Positions 9,632 to 18,623 of a stretch of DNA of 64,000 bases are shown in pieces. The stretch is from Flagellimonas oceanensis (GTDB lineage Bacteria > Bacteroidota > Bacteroidia > Flavobacteriales > Flavobacteriaceae): contig NZ_RZNA01000049.1 in the NCBI RefSeq assembly GCF_003992595.1, positions 62,001 through 126,000 on the forward strand, in the 5' to 3' direction. Within the stretch, counting starts at the first letter, position 1; every line of letters begins with the position of its first letter. Below the pieces are notes generated by a model. The model had not been told where the DNA came from, searched no databases, and saw nothing but the letters and a program-made list of their open reading frames with translations. The translations under genes and the position numbers were made by a program.

Positions 9632-11206
9632 ATGAAAACTTACAGACTAATGAAAAAATTATCCTTATTGGTATTGGGCTTTGCCTTTGCCTGCAATTCC
9701 TCCCAGAAAACAGTTGCGGAGGCCCAACAACCAAAACCGGTAGCCAGCCCGGTATCCTATGCGGAATCCATTACCCAAGAAGATCTTAAAGAGCATTTAT
9801 ACACCTATGCTTCAGATGAGTTTGAGGGAAGGGAAACCGGTACTCCCGGACAAAAAAAGGCCGTAAATTACATTAAGGCACACTATGAATCCTTGGAAAT
9901 TCCACCAGCACAATCAAATGGCGAATATTTTCAAGATGTTCCCTTAGAGGTGTCCAAAGCTCCTGAGGGAAATATGAGCATCAATGGTACATCTTTTGAG
10001 CTTGGCGAACATGTATTGACCTTTTCAGAAGCCAAAGGTGACTACAATAGCATTGTTTACGCTGGATATGGTATAGAAGATGGAGACTATTCGGACTATA
10101 GCGGGATTGATGTAAAAGGGAAATATGTATTGATCAAAGCTGGTGAGCCAGTTGATGAAAATGGCGTATACGATATTTCCGGAAATATGGAACAATCGGT
10201 TTGGAGCAATGCATCCGAAGCAGTAGGCAAGAAACGTGATATTGCCAAAGAAAAAGGGGCTATTGGTGTATTATACTACGATATGTTGAGCTTCCCAAGG
10301 TCCAACAGGTATTTTCAGTATATGAAGAAGAACAATAGTGGTAGAATGAGATTGGCCGATGAAAAGAGTGATGAAGTTCTTATCTACTTGGACGATACCG
10401 CGGTAAAAGCTCTAAAAAGTGATATTGAGGAGGACAATATTCCCAAACTTATTGAGGCTGACATCGAATTGAACATTACGAGCAGCGATGAAAAAATCAA
10501 TTCTGAAAATGTTGTGGCCATTTTAAAAGGTTCCGAAAAACCAGAAGAGTATGTCGTCATTTCTTCCCACTTGGACCATACTGGGATCACTTCCGACGGG
10601 CAAATCAATAACGGTGCCGATGACGATGGTTCCGGTACTGTTTCCTTATTGGAAATTGCAGAGGCCTTTAAAAAGGCTGCTAATGAAGGCAATGGTCCAA
10701 AACGTTCCATAGTGTTCTTACATGTTACCGGAGAAGAAAAAGGACTTTTAGGTTCTAGATATTATACCGATGTCGACCCTATTTTCCCTTTGGAAAACAC
10801 TGTTGTGGACCTTAACATTGATATGATTGGACGTATCGACCCCAACTATGAAGGAGCTAGAAACTATTTGTATTTGATAGGTTCCGATAAATTGAGTACC
10901 GAATTGCACAATCTATCCGAAGAGGTAAATAATCAATATACCAACATTGAGTTTGATTACACATACAATGATGAGAACGACCCGAACCGTTTTTATTACC
11001 GAAGTGATCACTACAATTTTGCCAAAAACAATATTCCGATCATATTCTATTTCAATGGTACCCACGCGGACTATCATAGACCAAGCGACACACCTGACAA
11101 GATAAATTATGATCTCTTGGAAAACCGTTCAAGACTTATTTTCTATACAGCATGGGAAATAGCCAACAGACCCAACAGATTGGTAGTCGACAAGGCCGCT
11201 GATTAA
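9632..11206 (+). CDS. M28 family zinc peptidase (lipoprotein)
   Basis: Lipobox-like FAFACNSS; SSHLDHTG...GADDDGSGTV...TGEEKGLLGSRYY metal ligands. Confidence 0.92.
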   Translation: MKTYRLMKKLSLLVLGFAFACNSSQKTVAEAQQPKPVASPVSYAESITQEDLKEHLYTYASDEFEGRETGTPGQKKAVNYIKAHYESLEIPPAQSNGEYFQDVPLEVSKAPEGNMSINGTSFELGEHVLTFSEAKGDYNSIVYAGYGIEDGDYSDYSGIDVKGKYVLIKAGEPVDENGVYDISGNMEQSVWSNASEAVGKKRDIAKEKGAIGVLYYDMLSFPRSNRYFQYMKKNNSGRMRLADEKSDEVLIYLDDTAVKALKSDIEEDNIPKLIEADIELNITSSDEKINSENVVAILKGSEKPEEYVVISSHLDHTGITSDGQINNGADDDGSGTVSLLEIAEAFKKAANEGNGPKRSIVFLHVTGEEKGLLGSRYYTDVDPIFPLENTVVDLNIDMIGRIDPNYEGARNYLYLIGSDKLSTELHNLSEEVNNQYTNIEFDYTYNDENDPNRFYYRSDHYNFAKNNIPIIFYFNGTHADYHRPSDTPDKINYDLLENRSRLIFYTAWEIANRPNRLVVDKAAD

Positions 11207-11230
11207 AAAGCCAAGATTCAAAAAAGTAAA

Positions 11231-11257
11231 AGCCCTCAATACCTGAGGGCTTTTTTT
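11231..11257 (+). terminator. Rho-independent terminator after M28 peptidase
   Basis: GCCCTCAATACCTGAGGGC followed by TTTTTTT. Confidence 0.8.
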
Positions 11258-11275
11258 ATGTGATCGTTTTTAAAA

Positions 11276-11309
11276 CAAAAAATCCCAAACCAGAAGGCTT
11301 GGGATTTTA
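11276..11309 (-). terminator. terminator downstream of tRNA-His
   Basis: AATCCCAA...TTGGGATT hairpin with T-run on the minus strand. Confidence 0.7.
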
Positions 11310-11319
11310 CAAACTCAAG

Positions 11320-11394
11320 GGTGGAAGACCGGGTTCGAACCGGCGACCTCTGGAACCACAATCCAGCGCTCTAACCAGCTGAGCTACAACCACC
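11320..11394 (-). tRNA. tRNA-His (GTG), G-1 encoded
   Basis: Minus strand GGTGGTTGTAGCTCAGCTGGTTAGAGCGCTGGATTGTGGTTCCAGAGGTCGCCGGTTCGAACCCGGTCTTCCACC; anticodon GTG, C73. Confidence 0.93.
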
Positions 11395-11658
11395 ATTTAA
11401 AGCGGATGCAAAAATACTTTTTTGTAATGATTCAACCAAAATATTTTTCAAATTACATCAATTTATTCTCATATAGTAGATTCGCTCCCGTTCTGTTTTC
11501 TTTTAACTCACTGGCAACTAACATTAAAAGTTGAACAGTACAATTTACCGTTAAAATGCACGTTTTTAAGACCAAACACACATTTTTGGGCATTTCACAA
11601 CAATTAATTCCCAAAACGGTGTTCCGAAATTATTTTTACAACAAATATTTTCAACTGG

Positions 11659-13752
11659 GTGTTGTCAGAAAAAAACTTCGTAATCAACCGTAAAGCCTCA
11701 TTAGTTTCACTAGTGCTTTGCACCCTTATGTTTACAGTGACCATCACTGCTTTAGGGCAATCTTCCAATGAAAGGGATAGCTTGGCCTATAAACTACAAC
11801 GCCTCGAATCAACCCATCGTTTCAATCCCAAAGACACTACCCACATCAATTTGCTAGTGGACCTTGCTTTTTCTTACCAATATCTGGACAGCGACAGCCT
11901 ATACTCGGTGGCAAACAGAGCCTTGGAATACAGTAGAAAAATAAATTATGCCCATGGCATAATAGGTGGTTTGAATGCGCTGGGAACTTATCATTACAAT
12001 AAAGGGAACAGGGAAAAATCCATGCCCATGTTCAAGGAGGCCCTTGAGCTTGCAACAGAGGTAAATGATATAGATTCGGAATTGTCCATCATAAATACCA
12101 TGGCCCAAAACTATAGTTTTGAAGGAAACTATGCCGAAGCACTGAACCTTAACCTAAAGGGCATTGACCTGGCCAGAAAAATCGAGGATGAATCTACCCT
12201 TTCTGTGCTCAATGAAAATATAGCTGGACTATACGCCGACCAAAAAGACTTTAAAAATGCATTGATGTTTTATGACACTGTGCAGAAATTCAACAGAAGG
12301 TTGGGCGACGAAGTCGTGGATGCAGAAACGCAAAGTAACATGGCATCGCTATATAAAGATGCAAAGGATTATAAAAATGCGATGTTCAACATCAATCGGA
12401 GCATCAGTACCTTCGAAAAACATAAAATTTACGATTGGTTGGCCTATGCCTACCAGGTAAAGGGAGACATTTACCTCGATCAGAAAAAGTACAAATGGGC
12501 TTTATATTGGTACGACCAGAGCGATATGCTCTTCAAACACCAAATTGAGGATGATCGAATTAAAATTCAGTTGATGAATGGAATGGCCAAAGTATACTTC
12601 GGCTTAGAAAGGGACAGTCTCTCATTGGAATATGCCAAAAAGGGGCTTACACTTTCCAATAAAATCAAATCGTTGCAAGGGCAGATTGATTGTTCAGAGA
12701 CATTGTACAAGGTTTACAAAAAGAACGGGGAAACCCCAGAAGCTTTGGCTTATCTGGAAACCTTCAAAACGTTGTCTGATTCGCTGTTCATGGACAAGAA
12801 CAAGCAAAGCTTATCTCTTCTCGAAACCAAATTACACTACGAGCAGGAAAAGCAAGAATTAATAGAAGCCAATGAAGAAGCCCTTGCCAAACAACGTAAT
12901 TACATCTATTTTACCGTAATCGTACTTCTGATTCTGACCATTATCACTTTTGTAATCCGAAGAAGTGAGAATATCCAGAAAAAATTGAACAAAGAACTCA
13001 AGGATAAATCACAAGCGGTAATCCAAAGAGAGTCACAACTTCATGAAATCAACAAAACCAATACAAAGTTGTTCTCAATTATTGGGCACGACCTCAGGGG
13101 ACCTATTGGTGGTTTACAAAGTATTCTGAAAATGTTTACCGATGGGGACATTTCCACAAAAGAGCTGGTCTCGTTTATTCCAAAACTTAAAACAGATGTC
13201 GACAATATATCCTTTACCTTGAACAACCTGTTATCCTGGGGATTGAACCAACTTAACGGTGTTGTGACCAAACCTAAACGGGTATCCTTGTCTTACCTTG
13301 TGAGCAATAATATTCAATTGTTATCTGAGATTGCGAAAAGTAAATCCATCAAGATCATCAACCAACTTCCTGAAAACCCTCGTATTTGGGCCGATAACAA
13401 CCAAATTGACATCGTTATCCGAAATTTACTGAGCAATGCCATAAAATTTACCCCTGAAAATGGTCTTATCACTATTGGCGCCGAAGAGAAATCGGGCATG
13501 TGGCAGATATCCGTTCGTGACACAGGTATCGGGATGACGGCTGAAATGCAACGTTCCGTTTTCAAGGATTCATCCAACATTACCACTTACGGTACCAACA
13601 ATGAGAAAGGTACAGGGTTAGGCCTCTCGCTATGCAAGGAAATGGTCCATAAAAACAATGGGGAAATTTGGGTGGATAGCGTTCCGCGTAAGGGAACCAC
13701 CTTCTACTTTACCGTTCCTAAAGCACAGAGTAGGTACCAAAAAGCGTCTTGA
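11659..13752 (+). CDS. TPR-repeat sensor histidine kinase
   Basis: N-terminal TPR repeats, TM, HisKA (FSIIGHDLRGPIGG), HATPase (GTGLGLSLCKEMV); GTG start. Confidence 0.88.
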   Translation: MLSEKNFVINRKASLVSLVLCTLMFTVTITALGQSSNERDSLAYKLQRLESTHRFNPKDTTHINLLVDLAFSYQYLDSDSLYSVANRALEYSRKINYAHGIIGGLNALGTYHYNKGNREKSMPMFKEALELATEVNDIDSELSIINTMAQNYSFEGNYAEALNLNLKGIDLARKIEDESTLSVLNENIAGLYADQKDFKNALMFYDTVQKFNRRLGDEVVDAETQSNMASLYKDAKDYKNAMFNINRSISTFEKHKIYDWLAYAYQVKGDIYLDQKKYKWALYWYDQSDMLFKHQIEDDRIKIQLMNGMAKVYFGLERDSLSLEYAKKGLTLSNKIKSLQGQIDCSETLYKVYKKNGETPEALAYLETFKTLSDSLFMDKNKQSLSLLETKLHYEQEKQELIEANEEALAKQRNYIYFTVIVLLILTIITFVIRRSENIQKKLNKELKDKSQAVIQRESQLHEINKTNTKLFSIIGHDLRGPIGGLQSILKMFTDGDISTKELVSFIPKLKTDVDNISFTLNNLLSWGLNQLNGVVTKPKRVSLSYLVSNNIQLLSEIAKSKSIKIINQLPENPRIWADNNQIDIVIRNLLSNAIKFTPENGLITIGAEEKSGMWQISVRDTGIGMTAEMQRSVFKDSSNITTYGTNNEKGTGLGLSLCKEMVHKNNGEIWVDSVPRKGTTFYFTVPKAQSRYQKAS

Positions 13753-14475
13753 TCAAATTAGATCATCAAGACTGTCCACTCCAACATATCGTTCCACTGT
13801 AAAACCTTCAGCGTACTCCACGCCAATCAACCTGCCTAAATCCCTGGCTCTGTAGATGACACTGTCCGTAAAGTTTTTACTGCTGATGGGTGTCTCTGGC
13901 TCGTCGCTATCAGGGTCAAAGAATTGTGAACCGTAGGCCATTATAGCATCGGTTTTCGTTTCTATAAATCCTGATACATCCACGGCAAAATCGGGTTCCA
14001 GGTTTTTCCATTGAATAAAATGATAGACCAATTTCGGCCTCCAGACTTCTTGCCATGCATCATCCCCGTCCATTTTGGTGTCTATTTTCATCAATCCGCT
14101 CAAAAAGCAGGCATCACTGACCAGTTTACTGCCTTTTCCATGATCAATATGACGGTCTTCGATAGCATTACAGAGCACAATTTCTGGTCGATATTTTCGA
14201 ATGATTTTGATGAGTTCCAACTGATGCTCCTTGTCGTTCACAAAAAATCCATCGGCAAACTCCATGTTTTCACGAACGGCTACACCCAAAATTTCGGCTG
14301 CTTTTGCCGCTTCTCTGTCCCTTATTTCGGCAGAGCCCCGGGTTCCGAGTTCGCCACGGGTCAAATCCACTATCCCTACCTTTTTTCCTCTGGAAACTTC
14401 TTTTGCTATGGTGGCCCCTGCCCCAAGTTCGGCATCATCTGGATGCGCTCCGAATACTAAAATGTCTAATTTCAT
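13753..14475 (-). CDS. bshB1: bacillithiol biosynthesis deacetylase BshB1
   Basis: MKLDILVFGAHPDDAELGAGATIA...DLTRGELGTRGS...EDRHIDHGKGS. Confidence 0.93.
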   Translation of the reverse strand: MKLDILVFGAHPDDAELGAGATIAKEVSRGKKVGIVDLTRGELGTRGSAEIRDREAAKAAEILGVAVRENMEFADGFFVNDKEHQLELIKIIRKYRPEIVLCNAIEDRHIDHGKGSKLVSDACFLSGLMKIDTKMDGDDAWQEVWRPKLVYHFIQWKNLEPDFAVDVSGFIETKTDAIMAYGSQFFDPDSDEPETPISSKNFTDSVIYRARDLGRLIGVEYAEGFTVERYVGVDSLDDLI

Positions 14476-14482
14476 ATAAATA

Positions 14483-15652
14483 TTACGCCGTAACGGTCAT
14501 GGATTTTACTTTGGCTATCGCCTGTTCAATATCCGCTATTAAATCTTCCGTTTCCTCAATGCCTAGAGAAAAACGAATCAACGAGTCCTTTATCCCTTGT
14601 TTGGCCCTGTCTTCCGGACTCATCAATGCATGGGAGGTTTGGGTCGGAGAAAGCATGGTGCTTTCAATCCCTGCCAAACTCATGGATGGTTTTATCAATT
14701 TCAATTCCTTAAAGAAAAGGGATGCATCTATTTCTGGTTTCAATTCAAAAGAAAGCATACCTCCAAAACCCTTCATCTGTGATTTGGCCAGTTCGTGCCC
14801 TGGATGGTCTTTAAGTCCAGGATAATACACATGGTCCACATCATCACTTTGACTCAAATAGGTGGCCATTTGCATTGCATTCTCATTTTGGGCCTTCACA
14901 CGGATGGCCATCGTTTTTAAGCTTCGTTCCAAAAGCCAAACCGTATAATCGCTCAGGCTTCCACCAAAACAAATCCCTGTTTGCCAAACCTCTTCCATAT
15001 GCTCTTGAGATGCGGCAACAACACCGGCACAGATATCGGAATGTCCTCCCATATATTTGGTGGCACTGTGGACTATCACATCAATTCCAAAATCAATTGG
15101 ATTCTGATTGATGGGACTTGCAAAGGTATTGTCGATCATGGAAAGGATTCCTTTCTTTTTGGCCAAATCGGCCACTCCTTTTACATCAGTAATGGTCAAC
15201 AATGGGTTCGATGGTGTTTCCAAATACAGCACTTTGGTATTTGGTTTGATTTCTTTTTCAAAATCTTCAACCTCCCATCCTGTAGTAAAGGAATATTCGA
15301 TGCCAAATCTTTCAAATTGACTCACAGCAAAATGGTAGGTTCCCCCATAAATGGTCTGCTGTAGCACCACATGATCTCCAGCTTGAAGAAATGCCATCAA
15401 TGCTGTGCTGATAGCTGCCATTCCGCTACCAAAAATCAAAGCAGCCTCGGTATGCTCCAAGGCTGCCAGTTTTTTACCCAACGCTTCTTGATTGGGCGTA
15501 TTGTAATATCTAGGGTATCTTTTTACCGCTACGTCCTCAAATTGGTACGATGAACTCATGTACAAAGGAGACACTGCCCCTTTGAATTCCTTGTCCTCCA
15601 ACTCGCCAACGTGGGTACAGATGGTATTCAATCCTTTTTTATCCTCGTTCAT
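14483..15652 (-). CDS. trans-sulfuration family PLP enzyme (cystathionine gamma-synthase/methionine gamma-lyase type)
   Basis: Cys/Met metabolism PLP-enzyme motifs (FGSGMAAIST, HSATKYMGGHSD, RFSLGIEETEDLIADIEQA). Confidence 0.9.
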   Translation of the reverse strand: MNEDKKGLNTICTHVGELEDKEFKGAVSPLYMSSSYQFEDVAVKRYPRYYNTPNQEALGKKLAALEHTEAALIFGSGMAAISTALMAFLQAGDHVVLQQTIYGGTYHFAVSQFERFGIEYSFTTGWEVEDFEKEIKPNTKVLYLETPSNPLLTITDVKGVADLAKKKGILSMIDNTFASPINQNPIDFGIDVIVHSATKYMGGHSDICAGVVAASQEHMEEVWQTGICFGGSLSDYTVWLLERSLKTMAIRVKAQNENAMQMATYLSQSDDVDHVYYPGLKDHPGHELAKSQMKGFGGMLSFELKPEIDASLFFKELKLIKPSMSLAGIESTMLSPTQTSHALMSPEDRAKQGIKDSLIRFSLGIEETEDLIADIEQAIAKVKSMTVTA

Positions 15653-15686
15653 GTTGGTTTTCTTTAGGATAAAGATACGAAACCCA

Positions 15687-17102
15687 TCATACTTGGACTT
15701 TCTTCCATTTTCCTTTTTTAAACCATATCATGGCCAAAACTGCCAACATTACTTCTGCCAAGGTAATGGCTATGAAAACACCTGTTGCACCCCACCCCAG
15801 AACCAAAGCTGAAATATAGGCCAATGGCAATTGAAAGAACCAGAACGAAATCAAATTGATCTTGGTGGGAGTACGGGTATCCCCTGCTCCATTGAAAGCT
15901 TGTGTCACTACCATACCATAGGCATAGAAAATATACCCGATGGCAATCACTTGAAGACAAAGTGCTCCGCTCTTTACCACCTCCGGCGTTGTATTGAACC
16001 AAGAAATAATGGTGTTCGCAAAGATAAGATACCCCAAGGAAACCGTGCCCATGAAATAGGCGTTGTATTTCCCCGTTTTCCAAACGGATTGCTCAGCCCT
16101 ATCGGGTTGTTTGGCTCCAAGATTTTGACCAACCAAGGTTGCTGCTGCGTTGCTCATACCCCAAGATGGCATTAAAGTGAACATCATTACACGAATGGCA
16201 ATGGTGTACCCTGCCAATACTTCGCTTCCGAACTCGGACATGATTCGCATAAGGAAAATCCAACTCGAAGTCCCAATCAGGAACTGGGCGATTCCACCCA
16301 ATGAAACTTTGATCAAATTGAGCATTACCTTTAAGTTCAATACCAAATCCTTGGCCGCCAATTTGATTTTTCCCCAACCGAAGAATAAAATTCCCAATTG
16401 AAAGAGTACAGCCGTTCCCCTACCGATATTGGTAGCTACCGCTGCACCTTTTACGCCCATTTCAGGAATAGGTCCAAAACCGAAGATAAACATGGGGTCC
16501 AAAATGATATTGAGTCCATTGGAAAGTACCAAGGCCCACATGGCTATGGATGCATTCCCCGCGCCGCGGAAAATGGCATTGATCAAGAACAAGAGCACTA
16601 CGGTAATGTTTCCTCCAATCAAAAATTGAGTATACCCATATCCGTCAGCAATCAGGTCGGGTTCGGCACCCATGAGGGCCAAGATATCCTTAGCATAAAT
16701 AATACCAATGATTCCGATGGTTATGGAAATTACCACGCCCAAACTAATGGCCTGTATGGCTGCAATACGTGCCCCGTCCACGTCTTTTTCTCCGATCCTA
16801 CGCGCCACAACTGCGGTGGCAGCCATGCTGAGCCCAATGGCCAACGCATAAACCAGCGTGATAACGGATTCTGTCAATCCGATGGTCGCCACGGCATTCA
16901 CGCTTACTTTGGAGACATAGGCAATGTCCACCAGCGCAAAAATGGATTCCATGAGCATTTCCAAAATCATGGGAATGGAAAGCATGAAAATGGCCTTTCG
17001 GATGCTTCCAGAAGTAAATTCTGTCTCTTTACCGGAAATGGCTATCCAGAAATATTGAATGAATTTTTTAAATGAATTTGTATGTTGATGAGTCATTATC
17101 AA
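15687..17102 (-). CDS. MATE family efflux transporter
   Basis: Twelve-TM MATE pattern; AFNGAGDTRTPTKINL and LSIPMILEMLMES. Confidence 0.92.
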   Translation of the reverse strand: MIMTHQHTNSFKKFIQYFWIAISGKETEFTSGSIRKAIFMLSIPMILEMLMESIFALVDIAYVSKVSVNAVATIGLTESVITLVYALAIGLSMAATAVVARRIGEKDVDGARIAAIQAISLGVVISITIGIIGIIYAKDILALMGAEPDLIADGYGYTQFLIGGNITVVLLFLINAIFRGAGNASIAMWALVLSNGLNIILDPMFIFGFGPIPEMGVKGAAVATNIGRGTAVLFQLGILFFGWGKIKLAAKDLVLNLKVMLNLIKVSLGGIAQFLIGTSSWIFLMRIMSEFGSEVLAGYTIAIRVMMFTLMPSWGMSNAAATLVGQNLGAKQPDRAEQSVWKTGKYNAYFMGTVSLGYLIFANTIISWFNTTPEVVKSGALCLQVIAIGYIFYAYGMVVTQAFNGAGDTRTPTKINLISFWFFQLPLAYISALVLGWGATGVFIAITLAEVMLAVLAMIWFKKGKWKKVQV

Positions 17103-17326
17103 AGAATTATGTGTGGAAAAAGTAAGTCAATGTCGGATTCGCCGAGGGAGTTTCGGTTACTGGATCGGCCCTCGGCCAATGGTGACATCTATCGTGTACA
17201 TAATTCTTGTTACTTCATGATGATGCAAATATGCGAAAAAATCCTATATATTATTCATTTTTTTTCATTTACTAGCCCACTCCTTGTCCCTACCTTCGTC
17301 CATACCAACTTAAATAATTCAAAATA

Positions 17327-18622
17327 ATGCGTATTAAAATTTTGGTGATCATGGTACTATCATGTTCCTTGGCACTAACAACATCATGTAGAAAGTCTCC
17401 TGAGACTGCAGAGACCAAAGAAAAATCAGGTTATCAAGGACAAGGTAAAAGCCCTGTTGTACCTACGGTGGACAAGCCCATTCAAAAGCAATGGAAAGGT
17501 ATTTGGGCCTTTAACGACAGAATGACTTTCTTTTCAAACAAATTTGAGGGTGCCCGGTTGAACGGTGTGGCCTACGACGGTAACGACCATTATACTATAT
17601 GGGTTACCGCTGAAAACACACCCATCAACGTAAGTCCTTGGTATGCTTTTCAGGTATGGTCCGAGGAGCCGCGCGATATCACGGTTCAGTTAAACTATCA
17701 AGATTCAAGAAGCAGATATTACCCAAAGATCAGTACGGACGGAAGAAACTTTACCCCTCTCGATAGCACAAAATTTAAGGCCATTAACTCCGGCGTTGGC
17801 GAATTTGGAATAAAAGCAGCACCAGAATCTGCGGAATTGACAATTAGTGTGACCGAAGACCCAACTTGGATAACCGCACAGGAACTTTATACTTCCACCA
17901 TTGTAAAGGAATGGGTGGATTCCCTGAGTCAAAAACCGTTTATTGAAAATTATCCAATCGGTCTGTCAAAGGAGAAACGTACCATGCACTTGATGGAAAT
18001 CAATGCAAATGAAGAGGCCAATAAAGCCATGATGATCATTTCCAGACAACACCCACCCGAAGTAACTGGGTTTTTAGCCATGAAGTCTTTTATTGAAACC
18101 ATTTCCGGGAATTCGGAACTAGCCAAGGAGTTTAGACAAGAGCACTCCGTGTTTGTGGTACCATTGATGAATCCTGATGGAGCCGACAATGGGCATTGGA
18201 GACATAATATGGGAGGCATTGACCTCAACAGGGACTGGCAAAACTTCCATCAGCCAGAAACCAGAAACGTTCGGGATTTTCTAGTAGAGAAAGACAAGAC
18301 CTATGATTTTGTTTTCGGAGCAGATTTCCACTCGACATGGGACGATATCTACTACCCCATTGATACCACTGTAACCGGGGAAAAAGGGAAAATAGTATTT
18401 GACTGGATTGAAAACATCAGCGAAAGATTACCTCAGAAGAAAACCAACATAAGTGCTTCCGATCAAATTGACCCTACCATGGTATCCAGCAAGTATTTTT
18501 ACGTACATCATGGAATGCCTGCCATTGTATTTGAACTGGGAGACAATACTTCCCGACCTTTCCTAAAAGAAAAAGGTAAAGTAGCTGCAGAGGAAATCAT
18601 GAAACTTTTAATGGAGCAATAG
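17327..18622 (+). CDS. M14 family zinc carboxypeptidase (lipoprotein)
   Basis: Lipobox-like TTSCRKS; ISRQHPPEVTG, PLMNPDGADNGHWRHNMGGIDLNRDW. Confidence 0.9.
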   Translation: MRIKILVIMVLSCSLALTTSCRKSPETAETKEKSGYQGQGKSPVVPTVDKPIQKQWKGIWAFNDRMTFFSNKFEGARLNGVAYDGNDHYTIWVTAENTPINVSPWYAFQVWSEEPRDITVQLNYQDSRSRYYPKISTDGRNFTPLDSTKFKAINSGVGEFGIKAAPESAELTISVTEDPTWITAQELYTSTIVKEWVDSLSQKPFIENYPIGLSKEKRTMHLMEINANEEANKAMMIISRQHPPEVTGFLAMKSFIETISGNSELAKEFRQEHSVFVVPLMNPDGADNGHWRHNMGGIDLNRDWQNFHQPETRNVRDFLVEKDKTYDFVFGADFHSTWDDIYYPIDTTVTGEKGKIVFDWIENISERLPQKKTNISASDQIDPTMVSSKYFYVHHGMPAIVFELGDNTSRPFLKEKGKVAAEEIMKLLMEQ

Positions 18623-18623
18623 C

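Noticed and set aside
16398-17075. 225 aa + strand ORF opposite MATE
   Set aside because: Low-complexity antisense frame (H/G/N/Y-rich) with no hydrophobic or domain pattern
17082-17327. 81 aa ORF across the MATE/M14 gap
   Set aside because: Covers the hairpin region and runs up to the M14 start; composition not protein-like; more likely regulatory DNA
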